DNA of 64,000 bases from Plenodomus lindquistii (Eukaryota; Ascomycota; Dothideomycetes; Pleosporales; Leptosphaeriaceae), in NCBI GenBank assembly GCA_025504975.1, contig JANUWI010000003.1, forward strand, positions 2,170,001-2,234,000. Reading direction: 5' to 3'. Of this stretch, positions 12,220 to 22,501 are shown piece by piece. Below the pieces are notes generated by a model. That model did not search any database. It had not been told where the DNA came from and was given only the letters and a program-made list of their open reading frames with translations. How positions within the stretch are numbered: the first letter of the stretch is position 1; every line of letters starts with the position of its first letter. The position numbers and the translations under genes were made by a program.

Positions 12220-12654
12220 TCATTCCCTTTGGGCGCCGGGATCAGGCGCGATTTCGAAGGTGAAGTATCCTGCTCGAACCCATGTCAACAACGTTGTGAG
12301 AGGTAGCAGCTGCCGCCAAGACTCAACGAGAGCTTTCGAGGCAGGCGCACCACAGGCCCATATAAGAACCCGGAAGTGAAGCTCACTCGACACTCGTGTT
12401 TGCAAGAATGGATTTGCTACCATCATTTGGGGGTTTCTCAAGCCCTTGGAAACTGCGGCTCTTAATCTTACCAATACCAGGATGGTAAACAACGGGGTCG
12501 TGAACAAGTAACGGAGCAGAACGGCGTAAGGCTTGCTACATGGGACATCAAATGCACGCGATCGTTGTTGATCCTCTGGCTGAGCGTGCAGCGAACGCGC
12601 GAAGAAGCACGCAGCTAAAGTAGAGTCAATCTTATACTCTCTGACCATTGCCAT
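12220..12654 (-). CDS. Hypothetical ORF, 144 codons, doubtful
   Basis: An open minus-strand frame with a plausible ATG encodes a protein with one hydrophobic stretch (YLFTTPLFTILVLV) and an alanine-rich tail. I recognise no family. It lies just upstream of the broken F-box-like gene on the same strand and may be part of its remains or of a decayed paralogue. Codon use is not strongly biased. Treat as unproven. Confidence 0.2.
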   Translation of the reverse strand: MAMVREYKIDSTLAACFFARSLHAQPEDQQRSRAFDVPCSKPYAVLLRYLFTTPLFTILVLVRLRAAVSKGLRNPQMMVANPFLQTRVSSELHFRVLIWACGAPASKALVESWRQLLPLTTLLTWVRAGYFTFEIAPDPGAQRE

Positions 12655-12952
12655 TCATCCTGTATAGTATTCCCTGACCTTTTCTTACAAGTAATGACCC
12701 AAAATTAAAAGGTAAGCTGCGCAGGAATCCCCCCGTTGATCCAAGACTGAAGTCTTCACCTCTCTCTCGGATCAAGCTTTCAATCTGGTGAGAGCACGGA
12801 TTATTAGCACTGTTCATGCGAATATCTATGATGCGAAATCCGACGCCGGGTCACAACAGGTACAGTTGACGAGTTTGTGAATGGCCCGCAAGAAGAGAAT
12901 GACGCCAAAAACATACGCGCAAAGACGGTATTGATGGAGAACGTGGGCTGTA

Positions 12953-13657
12953 TTGTCACGTAGTTGCTCAGTCCGCCGCGGCCTGTCGAAGTTGAGCAAT
13001 TCGCATTGGCTGGCGCACTCACCAATCAATAGTACTGTAGTTATGAGCTATCTAGCAGGCCACTGGCATGAGCTCAGAAGTTGTATGCTGGAAGATGGCA
13101 ATGGCCTTCCAGCTGTTCTTCGGATTCGGTGTGTTGTGCACAATCAATGCGGGGCTTCTCAGCCAGTGTCAAGCCTCAGGTCAATCCCCACTGCGGCAAG
13201 CAACCTCAAAAAGAGTACAATAATCCATAAGATGGATTATTTGTGGATTGAATGGTACATGTACAACTCGAACCTGGCTACTAATAACCCTTCATGGGCC
13301 GAGCCTTACAGCCAGAAGGTGGTCGGCGTTGACGAGGATCTTCGTTACCGACTCACAGATCGTGTACTCGAGAAAGGAGGGCGTACCATTGCAGTACCAA
13401 TATCAAAGAACATCGAATGCGCCGGGAAGGGTTCAATTATCCGAGAGGCGGTGGTCGCGAGGCGAAATAGCAACACGATTCTGTCGCGCCCTCCGGATGG
13501 AGTACTCTTGTTGCATTCCCTTACATCGAACACGATTTTGGCATCGGTGGTGTACGAGGCGCACATCGTAGTTGGTCTCCGGCTGGAACAGATGAGCAAG
13601 ATTGCCGACGTTTGGGCAACGGTCGGAGCGGTATTCAAGTCTCGCGACGTAACCTGA
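12953..13657 (+). CDS. Hypothetical ORF, 234 codons, doubtful
   Basis: This is the longest open frame between the F-box-like remnant and the EthD gene. It has no signal peptide, no membrane segment and no motif I know. A shorter frame overlaps it on the opposite strand. No intron signals that would extend it were found. It may be chance. Confidence 0.2.
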   Translation: MSRSCSVRRGLSKLSNSHWLAHSPINSTVVMSYLAGHWHELRSCMLEDGNGLPAVLRIRCVVHNQCGASQPVSSLRSIPTAASNLKKSTIIHKMDYLWIEWYMYNSNLATNNPSWAEPYSQKVVGVDEDLRYRLTDRVLEKGGRTIAVPISKNIECAGKGSIIREAVVARRNSNTILSRPPDGVLLLHSLTSNTILASVVYEAHIVVGLRLEQMSKIADVWATVGAVFKSRDVT

Positions 13658-14308
13658 TTTGGCGTTCAAACACCGAGTCTTAGAAACGACATGCCCATCC
13701 TTTCTCTAAGAGACTGTGATCAAGATATAGAACACGGCGTTGAGGCAATAGTGATCGTCCGGAGAAGCCAAGTCATCAGTGATGCGACCAGGTGACGGCA
13801 ATCAATCTGTTCTCAGGCCTGAGAGCGTACACATCCGTGATGGAAGAATTTTTGTCAGCGCTAAGACATCATTTGGTACAACGATAATTCCTCCATAACG
13901 ATTGAAACCACTCGACCAGAAGCAATCGTTATAAGGGGGGTTCGACGGAAGCAGGAAAACGCCAAGCCGTAACAAGTATCAGGAAAACGCCGAGCCGCAT
14001 TTTCAGTATGGCCGAGGGGCCAATCAGAACAGTACTCCTCCACACAGCGGGAGGGGCCGGAGGATAGCCACTGCGGCCGAGCAGATTACTACTCCAGAGC
14101 CATATCAGATGATGGCACTGAAAAGGGAGAGAAGTGGGCGGATGGAGGACGTCGAGGTGGGGTAATTCAGACTCACGTAGTGTATAAAGCCACCTCGAAC
14201 TCAGGCAGACAATAGCATCAACTCCAAGTCAAACACCCCATCTCATCTCGTCTCCCATACCAATTACTTCTTCCAAATCCCACGAAGCAACCCCTCGACT
14301 ACATCAAA
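13658..14308. other. Intergenic, promoter region of the EthD gene
   Basis: No gene seen. The right end carries a TATA box and a pyrimidine-rich leader with CTCATCTCGTCTCCCATACC just before the next start codon, a typical fungal core promoter layout. Confidence 0.6.
14183..14189 (+). promoter_or_regulatory. TATA box of EthD gene
   Basis: TATAAAG lies about 120 nt upstream of the EthD start codon and is followed by a C/T-rich leader. Spacing suggests transcription starting near 14215. Confidence 0.55.
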
Positions 14309-14617
14309 ATGCCAGCCCTCATCGTCGTCGCGTACCCTCGCACAGACAAGTCAACCTTTAACCTCGACTACTACCTCAATTCGCACATGCCTCTTTGCGA
14401 AAAAGTATGTAAACCCATGGGCCTCAAGTCCTGGAAAGTTATCAAGCTCAGCGACGATGGTCCATACACACACGCCTCAACCATTGAGTTTGAGAACGTC
14501 GAGGCTATGACAAAGGCCTTAGAACATCCAGAGACAAAAGCTATCCAGGGAGACATACCGAACTTCAGCAACGAACTGCCAGTTACCCTGTACGGAGATG
14601 TTGTAAAGCAGGGTTAG
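14309..14617 (+). CDS. EthD-domain protein
   Basis: An uninterrupted 102-residue protein, the usual length for a single EthD (dimeric alpha-beta barrel) unit. It begins with PALIVVAYPRTD, has the conserved YYLNSHMPLCEK block with the HMPL motif at residues 30-33, and ends with a PNFSNELPVTLYGDVV segment typical of the family. EthD was named from bacterial ethyl tert-butyl ether degradation. Fungal members include dimeric cyclases and dehydratases of polyketide and aromatic pathways and many of unknown role. There is no signal peptide, so it is probably cytosolic. It sits about 500 nt upstream of a CoA ligase on the same strand, which could mean a shared catabolic or biosynthetic task, but two genes do not make a cluster. 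Confidence 0.88.
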   Translation: MPALIVVAYPRTDKSTFNLDYYLNSHMPLCEKVCKPMGLKSWKVIKLSDDGPYTHASTIEFENVEAMTKALEHPETKAIQGDIPNFSNELPVTLYGDVVKQG

Positions 14618-15121
14618 GTGGTGGAGCGGCTCTGGGATCGTACCATCGGATGGCTTGGAGCGAGAGCTATCAGGGCAAGGAGCATTGCGACGGAAGTGTA
14701 AATAACATTGAAATGAAGCTGAAGTTGAATGCTGTATAATCCCGCGTACAAGAGCCCGACTACTGCAAGATACCATGTGGGCCCCGCGTGGGTCTCTAGC
14801 TCTCATTGGCTCAACATCACCTTAGCACATCTCGATTAGGCTTAAAGCTCCATATCTGCATGCCAGCCTTGCAAAGATGATCGCGGAGGGGTCGCCCCTG
14901 CACCCCGCATCTCCACCATCCCCACCTTCCTTGGCATCTTTGAGTTTACCCCATCCAACAGTCACATCGGCTACGTATACACTGGAAATGACGCAGCCAA
15001 GCCATCTTGGTGATCTGAATGTCTATCAATATCAATGTCAAGCAATGTACTTTCCTATTCCGCCGAGTGAACGTACGACCTGTGTTGCCATATTGATCTC
15101 CAACCCAAGGCTCAAATCATC
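14618..15121. other. Intergenic, upstream of CoA ligase
   Basis: No gene seen. A C/A-rich, pyrimidine-biased stretch near 14890-14950 precedes the ligase. The short plus-strand frame here lacks any family feature. Confidence 0.55.
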
Positions 15122-16976
15122 ATGCCTTTCCTTGCCACAGAGCACATCAAGACACCCAACAAAGATATATTGTCATGGATGTTTGACGAGCAGACGTATA
15201 ATGAAAACACCGCTGTATGTGTGTAATACCACAACCACACTTTGCAATAAGTCCTAAAGCTTTCCTAATACAGGCAGATCTACACCGACGCCGCAAATCC
15301 ATCGCGCACAATATCCTCCCGCCAAGCACGCAGCCTCACTCGAAAGTTATGCGCTGGCTTCACGTCGCTAGGCCTGAAGGAAGGGGATTGCGTGTGCCTT
15401 CTCTCGTTCAATGACGTGCATCTTCCTTTATCCGGAAAGACCCAGTGACCTACTGACACCCAGTGAGATATACTATTCAGCAGCCTTCCTAGGCATTCTT
15501 GCATTCGGCGGTATCTTCACCGGCGTGAATCCTTCCCACACACCCTACGAACTGACCCACGCGTTCAAAACCGCAGAAGTGGAAGCCCTGATTGTCGAAC
15601 CGGAGCTTTTGCTAAATGCATTGAAGGCAACGGAGCAGGCTGGTATACCGCGTGAGCGAGTGTTTGTGTTTGATCATCATAGATCTGTTGATGTGCCGTT
15701 GGGAAATGAGGAGCAGGCATGGGGCGGTGTCAAGAGCTGGCGATCACTCCTGACGCATGGAGAGCGAGACTGGGTACACTGGGACGATGAACAGCGAAGC
15801 AAAGATACCACAGCAGCGAGATTATTCAGCAGTGGAACGACTGGCTTGCCGAAGGCGGTGGAGATGACTCACCATAACTTCATCACGCAGCATACAACGG
15901 TGTTGGAATACAAGCCGCGAGATTACGAAGTATGTTCCTGGAGCTCCATAGGTTCATGCACTCCTCTCAGAACCGATTGTAGATACTAATACCACAAAGG
16001 TCATCCGCCTCCTCTGCACCCCCATGTTCCATGTCGCCAACGTACCCCGCGCACACACGAGCCCCCTCCGCGCCGGCATAAAAACCTACGTGATGCGACG
16101 CTTCAATCTCGAATCCTGGCTGCAAAATGTTGAGCGTTATCAAATCACCGAGACCAACATGGCCCCGCCCATGGTCATCTCGATCATCAACTCACCACTT
16201 ACTAAGAAGTATTCCTTAAAGTCCATTCGCAATACCTGGGTCGGAGCTGCGCCGCTCGCTGCAGAGCCACAGGCCCGGTTCAAAGCGTTGTTGAGGGAGG
16301 ACACGCCATTCAATCAGGTCTGGGGTATGAGCGAAACAACTTGTATAGCCACCATGGTGCACTACCCTGAGCATGATGCTACGGGGTCTGTGGGACGATT
16401 TCTGCCAAATCATGATGCAAAGTTGGTGGATGACGAGGGGAGGGATATCACGGACTATGATATCGTGGGGAGTTGTGTGTGAGGGGTCCGCTGATCGTGA
16501 AGGGGTACTTTAAGAATCCTGAAGCGAATCGGTCGGCGTGGGATGACGAGGGATATTTTCATACGGGGGATGTGGCACTGGTGCGCAAGGATACTGGGCT
16601 GTGGCATATTGTGGATCGGAAGAAGGAGTTGATCAAAGTTCGAGGATTCCAGGTTGCGCCCGCTGAGCTCGAGGGTGTTTTGTTGTCGCATCCTGAGATT
16701 AGCGATGCGGCTGTGATCGGGGTGGCGGCTGGTGGTGCAGCATCCAATGCGGGCGAGGAAGGGAGCGAACTCCCCCGAGCGTACATTGTTGTCAAAAGTG
16801 GGAATCAACTGAGTCAGTCAGAAGTTCGATGCTACATGAGGGAGCGACTCGCTGGATACAAGCAGCTCGTTGGGGGCATCAAGTTCGTCCAAGCGATACC
16901 GAAAAACGCATCAGGCAAAATACTGAAAAAGGATCTCAAAGCAATGGCGAAGAGGGAGATGTCTTCCAAGCTTTAG
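15122..16976 (+). CDS. 4-coumarate-CoA-ligase-like, peroxisomal adenylate-forming enzyme (frameshifted)
   Basis: This is an acyl/aryl-CoA ligase of the ANL superfamily. It activates a carboxylic acid with ATP and joins it to CoA. Exons are 15122-15214, 15278-15415, 15468-15929 and 16000-16976, with phase-0 introns of 63, 52 and 70 nt. Motifs in order: SSGTTGLPKAVEMTHHN (ATP loop), MFHVANV, VWGMSETTC, YFHTGDVAL, DRKKELIKVRGFQVAPAELE (hinge) and KNASGKILKKDLK with the catalytic lysine. The last residues are SKL, a strong type-1 peroxisomal targeting signal. The fourth exon is broken. After DIVG the frame must gain one base within the G run at 16467-16470 to continue into LCVRGPLIVKGYF; as it stands it stops at 16480-16482. 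Length would be about 555 residues, normal for the family. It is either a real lesion or a homopolymer sequencing error. Confidence 0.85.
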
Positions 16977-17318
16977 CTGTTGGTACGTTGTCTTGGGAAT
17001 CAGTCGATGGGTGTGCCCGATGATTGATAACCACATGGCGTATCTCAACTCGGTCGAATAATGTGACAAAGTGGCGGTCCAAAGTAGGGCATAAGGACAG
17101 CTGACACAGGCTGTATCTTATAGAGGACCGTATCAGTGTGCTATCATTGGCACTGTGGGATTCTCTGAGGTCGTGCTGTGTTTGACCGAGTGTCGCATCT
17201 AGCGTGCCTGCGTGGAGACGAGAGGCATATAGGTCAAGATTCACAACAGATGCAGAAGTAAGCATAGCGATAAGATTACGTGAGGCGACACCCAATAAGC
17301 GGCTTGGATACGTCAATA
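16977..17318. other. Intergenic between convergent gene ends
   Basis: This holds the 3' ends of the CoA ligase (plus) and the ZIP transporter (minus). No gene or clear hairpin seen. Confidence 0.6.
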
Positions 17319-18742
17319 TTATGCCCATGCGCCAACTAAAGCCATCAATAATGCGCCTCCGACGACACTTGCGCATGCTTGTAATCGACGCTTGCCCTGG
17401 AGAATGATATAGCTTTCATCGCTCAAGAAGTCCTCAGCGAGGAGCTCCACTAGTCCGGCGAACAGGAGCAGTCCACTCGATATGGCATTCATGAATCCCA
17501 CAGTGAGTAAGCCAGTTTGGCTTGCAGGGTCGTACAAGGTATGTATGGCTAGGCCGATGGCCTGTCCAATCGGTGTAGTCGTTCCATAGGCCATTGCCAT
17601 TAGCCAGGGCTTCGGGGAACCGGCTGGAAATTGGATGGCACTGATCCTGGAACCAAGAGCAAAGCCCTCAAATGTTTGATGAAATGAAATGGCAACAAGA
17701 AGAACAATGAAGGACGTGCCCGTTGCCACGGACAGAGCCATGCCTATGAAAATGCTGTGAAAGAGAATACCTGCTTCTAGCAACAGACATTGGAGGAGCA
17801 ACTTTTTATTCTGTGCTTCTGTCTTTTCCGCACCTTCCGGCAGGCCATGCTGCGTGTGTGAGGGCTTGTGCTGGGAGGGATGTGCGAGAAGCTGCGACTC
17901 GTCCTCCGAGTCGTCGACATGTCGAGGTCCAAGCTCCTCTGGGGTGATATCAAGGTCTGAGTCGTCGCCATCGCCTTCATCGAGAGACTTTGTGGTCTTT
18001 CGGCTGCTGGGCGTGTTGGGTATCCCAGGGGATGGAAATGCCAGGGACGGCGATCGACCTGCCATGAGGTTATCCGAGGACTCAATGTCATGCAGAACCA
18101 TTCCGGGGACATGTCCGTTGGCTCTCGACGAGCCAGTACTGAACCTGCCGTAGCTATGGCTTCTTTTCTGGGCTGGACGCGCGTGTGCATGCTGATCATC
18201 CAAACCGAGGGACTCATAGTCGGTGGAATGCACGTGGCCTGCTCCTCTCGAGGCGAAGAACATCTCAATGCCGACGACGACGAAGACGGATGTCATGGCT
18301 ATGAAGCCCGGCATGGCTGCGTAGCCCTCGTTCCAAAAGTGCGGCAGACATGGGTCGGTGAGCGACTCGAAGGCGGTTGGGAGGAGGTGGACAAAGGCCG
18401 TCGCGATGAGGACGCCAGTGCCGAAGTGCCGCGAGAGGAAGAGGAATTTGTTGGGGACGGGTATCGAAGGAAAGCGCCTGACGACGATGGGGAAGGAGCA
18501 AGCTGCCACACGTGTTAGTAATGCATCAAGCCATGCCCGCCACTGCGACGCGTACCTGCAGTGCTCAGGAAGAGTATGAGAAACAAGGCGAATACGTGGG
18601 CGCCAGTGTTGTAGTGCTTCTTGCCGCCCTTGCTCCCACACGCTGGCCGGTCCTGCTCGTCTCGCCGGCGCAGCTCGGCTTGGAGAAGGCGTGTCGAGAC
18701 CTGCGAGAGTCCTACACCCGCTCGTTTAGTCCGTGTGCCCAT
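17319..18742 (-). CDS. ZIP-family zinc/iron transporter
   Basis: A membrane transporter that moves Zn or related metal ions into the cytosol. Two exons, 18742-18556 and 18502-17319, with a 53-nt intron give 456 residues. Helix 1 (YNTGAHVFALFLILFLSTA) is restored only by the splice, which leads into CSFPIVVRRFP. The family pattern follows: FGTGVLIATAFVHLLP (helix 2), a long His- and acid-rich cytoplasmic loop (HVHS, DQHAHARP, SQHKPSHTQHG), HSIFIGMALS (helix 4, metal site) and HQTFEGFALGSR (helix 5, metal site), then three more helices to the C-terminus. The ATG chosen lies inside a stretch that also has splice signals, so the N-terminal 14 residues are uncertain. See the 85-codon ORF immediately upstream. 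Confidence 0.9.
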
Positions 18743-18775
18743 TCAGGCCCTCCACTGTTCCCCGAATGGAGCCAC

Positions 18776-19033
18776 TCACCCTCCAAGAGACCATCTCCCC
18801 CTGTCATCGCGCGTGTTGCCGAACTCCTGGAAGTCGAGGTTGCGACGTGGACCGGGTCGTGCCTGCCAGTAGTCTCGGCTCGGAATCTCTTTGATCCATT
18901 CCCAAATGACGCGTGCGCGTCCGACGTCCTTCGACTCTTCTCTCCAGACCATCACAGTGCGTAGGAACGCACTCCCGACTGCGGCTGCGAGCCCACGTGC
19001 TGTTTGCCGGCGCAATGACGCAGCATGAGCCAC
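18776..19033 (-). CDS. Small uncharacterised protein, 85 residues
   Basis: A complete small frame with its own ATG. The N-terminal third is Arg/Ala-rich with no acids up to residue 31 (a mitochondrial-presequence look). The rest is Trp-rich and charged (IWEWIKEIPSRDYWQ, LDFQEFGNTRDDRGRW). Codons favour G/C in third position, as in true genes here. I do not recognise the family. Its TGA stop is part of a perfect donor, GTGAGT at 18779. With ACTAAAC and GTGTAG this defines a 68-nt intron at 18712-18779 that contains the ATG I assigned to the ZIP gene. So this ORF lies only 33 nt from ZIP and the two share a transcript region. It could be an upstream ORF, a bicistronic partner, or a first exon of an alternative form. 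Confidence 0.5.
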   Translation of the reverse strand: MAHAASLRRQTARGLAAAVGSAFLRTVMVWREESKDVGRARVIWEWIKEIPSRDYWQARPGPRRNLDFQEFGNTRDDRGRWSLGG

Positions 19034-19698
19034 TGATCGTATGCATCAACCCCTGTACGCGGTTGCGTCCACCTGCACAAGGTCCGAAACAACACCGACT
19101 TCGATTGACGACAGAGGAGGACAAAACCAGAATCTGGGGTCGTCTGCGGTTGCTTTCATGACGGGAGTATTCTGCGCGCACTCCGATTCGATACATTGAC
19201 CGTGGATGCGCGGTACATAGATATACTGATGATGACCATCGAAAACATGCCTAAGCTTGAGAGCAAGAAATTTTCTAGGTAAGCTTCAGGACTCTCAATA
19301 GTCGATAGCGTCGAGTTCTTCATTCGCAGGGTATAAGCAAGAAGAAGGCCCATGAAGGTTCAGCAGCAATGTCGAGTTATGAGCATCGGCTGCAGAGTCC
19401 AATCATTACCCCGAGCTCGCTGCTGCAGCCTAACACGAATCGGGTCCGTGATAGATTCACAGCTCGAACCCCTCCAAACCATTAGTTACACGCAGAGGCG
19501 GTACAGCCGAAGCCTTACAACGTCCTGGTAGATTGACTGCCCGAGATAGTGGCAATGAAGCTTCGATTGGGCAGCTCTCGCCTTGTCGACACCTGCAAGT
19601 GCTCACCCTCCACGTTCTGCTAGGCCCTGACATTGTCGCCGTCCTCTGAAGCAGCCCATCTCTACGGCGTCTTGCTGATTCTTCGTTGGATATGAGAC
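19034..19698. other. Intergenic, divergent promoters
   Basis: This lies between the minus-strand 85-codon ORF/ZIP pair and the plus-strand regulator. No gene found. Confidence 0.55.
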
Positions 19699-21893
19699 AT
19701 GGACGATCAGAACGAGTCTGCAAGGATGAGGCCGCAATTGCAACAGACTATCACTAGCCAACAGGACTTTCTTTTCGTTGATACGGCGCAAGCAAAGACA
19801 TCGCGCCAAGGTCGTCGAAATGCTCGTTCCTTCGTCATGCAAAAAGCTCGAAGAGAGCGTCCATGGTCTACAAGCAAGAATGCTGTTAAACAACGAAAGG
19901 CTGGCCGTTCCGATGGTACAAGTCCCGAGAGTATGGGTACACCCGACTCTATACTTACGCCAAACACGGCAACACCAAGTCTATCGATTTTTCGCGGCAG
20001 ACCTGTTTACTCCACTCCAGCACGCCTCGATACCTTCGCATCAACAAGGGTTCTCATCTGCCCACAGTGTCTGATCCTGAAATGTCGTCCAGGGCAGAGT
20101 CTGTGTCCAAGATGCGCTATTCTCAAGCCTCGAGCACTTGCGCAAGATCCTGACTGCCGGCTCTTCGACCCCTTTCGCACCTTACCAGTCGAACTTGATA
20201 GCACTGTGTCAGAACTACTGGAACACTGTGAGTATTCCTTGGTCCCACCTTCTGTCTCCAGACAGAAGTTCATCACGAAACTTCAAATTACTATGGTCTC
20301 GTGGTCCACTGGCCGCCGGTTGAAATGGAGGTTCGCCAAGAATGTGCATTTGCTGATATTTTGGCGTAGTTGTCGCAGAGATGGCTCCCGGTATCATCGC
20401 TGTTGATGTTCGCAACCGGTCTACGCTGATGAGATCTGACTGGTTTGGCACTGCGATAGGCCATCCTGGCTTTATGCACAGCTTGCTGTGCACTGTGGCG
20501 TTACACATGTATGTTTTTGGCAGAGGAACTGTCGACACCATCCTGTATCATCGCGCAAAAGCAATTTCAGCAATCAATGCATCGATATCCAGTCCTGATA
20601 GGAATGCCGGGATATCAGATGCAAACATTGGTGCCGTCTTCAACCTGCTTACGGTAGAAGAGAGCTTGCAGTTACCGCAATTTGAGCAGGCCCAACTGCA
20701 GGAAGACCAACCGAGACAACGCGCGATACATTTGAACGGGCTGAGTAGAATGTTGCAGTTGCGTGGAGGTCTCATGAAGATCAGCTCTAATCGCATTCTT
20801 CAAGCTTTTATACTTTGGTGTGTAAACATCTGGTGGCCTGATCCGTATTTAGCATTTGCTTATTGAGCACCAGGCATTCGACCGCACACGCCATCTTCCA
20901 CTTTAGCGCGCCAGATCAGACAACGCTTGATTATATCATCACTGCAAACTTCCCCCGGCATCCGTCGGGCTACCACCCGAACATTTCACAACATTTGATC
21001 AACTACTGTCGCCATGCAGGCGTAACAGGGAAACTTACTCAGCTGGTAGAGTCGGTGCTAGTACTGATAGCAGATCTCAACGTCTGGTACAGCGATCCAG
21101 ACAGCCCATTGGACCCTCTGGACATTCAGAACTTCTCCTGTGCGTTGGAGTGCATGCTTCTAGCGTGGCTGCACGAACATGAATCGTTAGTCACCCCTCT
21201 CGAGGACGCATTGTGTGTCGCGCTCCTCATATTCACTGTACGAACGACCGAAGCGATGAAGATTCAATCTGGCGCGCACCTGCTTCATTACGCTGCTAGC
21301 AAACGACTCCAGAAAGCTCTCAACTGCACGATTCGCAACCAGTGGCAGCCTTGCCCGGAATTGCTCTTATGGATTCTGTCCATCGGTGCTATTTCAGCGG
21401 ACGGTGCGGTTGATAGTCCATGGTTCGTCCATCAGACTTCGCTCGTGTGCGAGGCATTCGACATACCATCAGCACAGGCCCTACTCGAACGTCTGCACTA
21501 TTGCGGCTGGGTCAGTTACAAGCTCAACGAAGCTGTATACTCTTTGTGGGAAAGAATTGTAAACTTCAGGTTAGAGAACCATTACCTTCCTCCGAAGCAT
21601 GCGTCTGCTTATATTTGATCCGTTTTGTACTCAGATTCGAACCCTTTGTCGATAACACCTGGAATCTGGACGATGCCGATAGTCCATCCGGACCACTGCA
21701 ACGCCATGTTGCCGAACCTGATCTAGTCGAATGGGAGAACATTGATTGGGCTGCGCTCAGTCTAGGATTCGATCTTCCGGACGAAGCCAACACGACACTC
21801 GGCGAAGACGAAGGGCCGTTCAACCTCGCATTTATTGGTACGAATGTAGATAGGGTACATGATGTCAGCGCTGGGTTCGCCCACGGATGTTAG
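19699..21893 (+). CDS. Fungal-specific transcription-factor-like protein, probable frameshift
   Basis: This belongs to the common Pezizomycotina group that has a 'fungal transcription factor' helical region but no recognisable Zn2Cys6 cluster. The N-terminus has the group's signature: QQDFLFVDTAQ followed by a short basic RQGRRNARSFVMQKARR. A CPQCLILKCRP/CPRCAI cysteine pair lies near residue 120. The helical part includes SDWFGTAIGHPGFMHSLLC, ILYHRAKAISAINASI and NIGAVFNLLTVEE. Exon 1 ends at 20227 (GTGAGT donor). The next exon is best read from 20269, giving a very short 41-nt intron. It then needs one extra T in the run at 20359-20362 to pass into the frame of MAPGIIAVDVRN. Later introns are 20818-20873 and 21570-21634. 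The last adds an acidic tail ending at 21893; without it the protein stops at 21618. Regulatory targets are unknown. Confidence 0.75.
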
Positions 21894-22501
21894 TAAACTT
21901 TCTACTGTTCCAGCTACGCGTGACAGATATGCTATCATATCATTGCCACTATTTGCGAATGCTGGGGGTCTTTTTTGTTAGCGGGGCCTTAGTTTAAAAG
22001 TCTGCAACGCATGGTGAGCCCTTGTGTGTCCCATGAGCGTTGGGTCATTGGCAATTCAACGCACACAAGGTGCATACCATGTAACACTTGCGAAGAGTTA
22101 CAATTTCCCGAACACACGAGAGAAGCTGCGCGCTGGGGCGAAAGCTAGTATCACCATGTACCCCCTTGGCTGGTTTCCAGCTCTATGTACAGCACCATTA
22201 TACCGAATCTTGAACCCTGTACTCAAGTGGAGATTTGCTTCTCTGTGGTCATAGGCCCCATTACAATCTCTTGCTGGTGACAGAGCCTGGAGATATCGCC
22301 AAATAAAGTACTTCGTGGAAGTTGATCAAGACTTGGTGGCGACATGACCCAGCCGTACCTCCACCTTTACCTGCCTTCATCCTTCCCAGCCAGTGCGACT
22401 GTCGCTTTTCTCGCAGCTTGAAAAGTCAACAATCACATCTACACCAAGAACAACAGTCTTTCCATAACTGCGACCCTGCAAACATCTTCATTCCTACATA
22501 T
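21894..22501. other. Intergenic between convergent gene ends
   Basis: No gene seen. Short frames on the plus strand have no family features. Confidence 0.55.
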
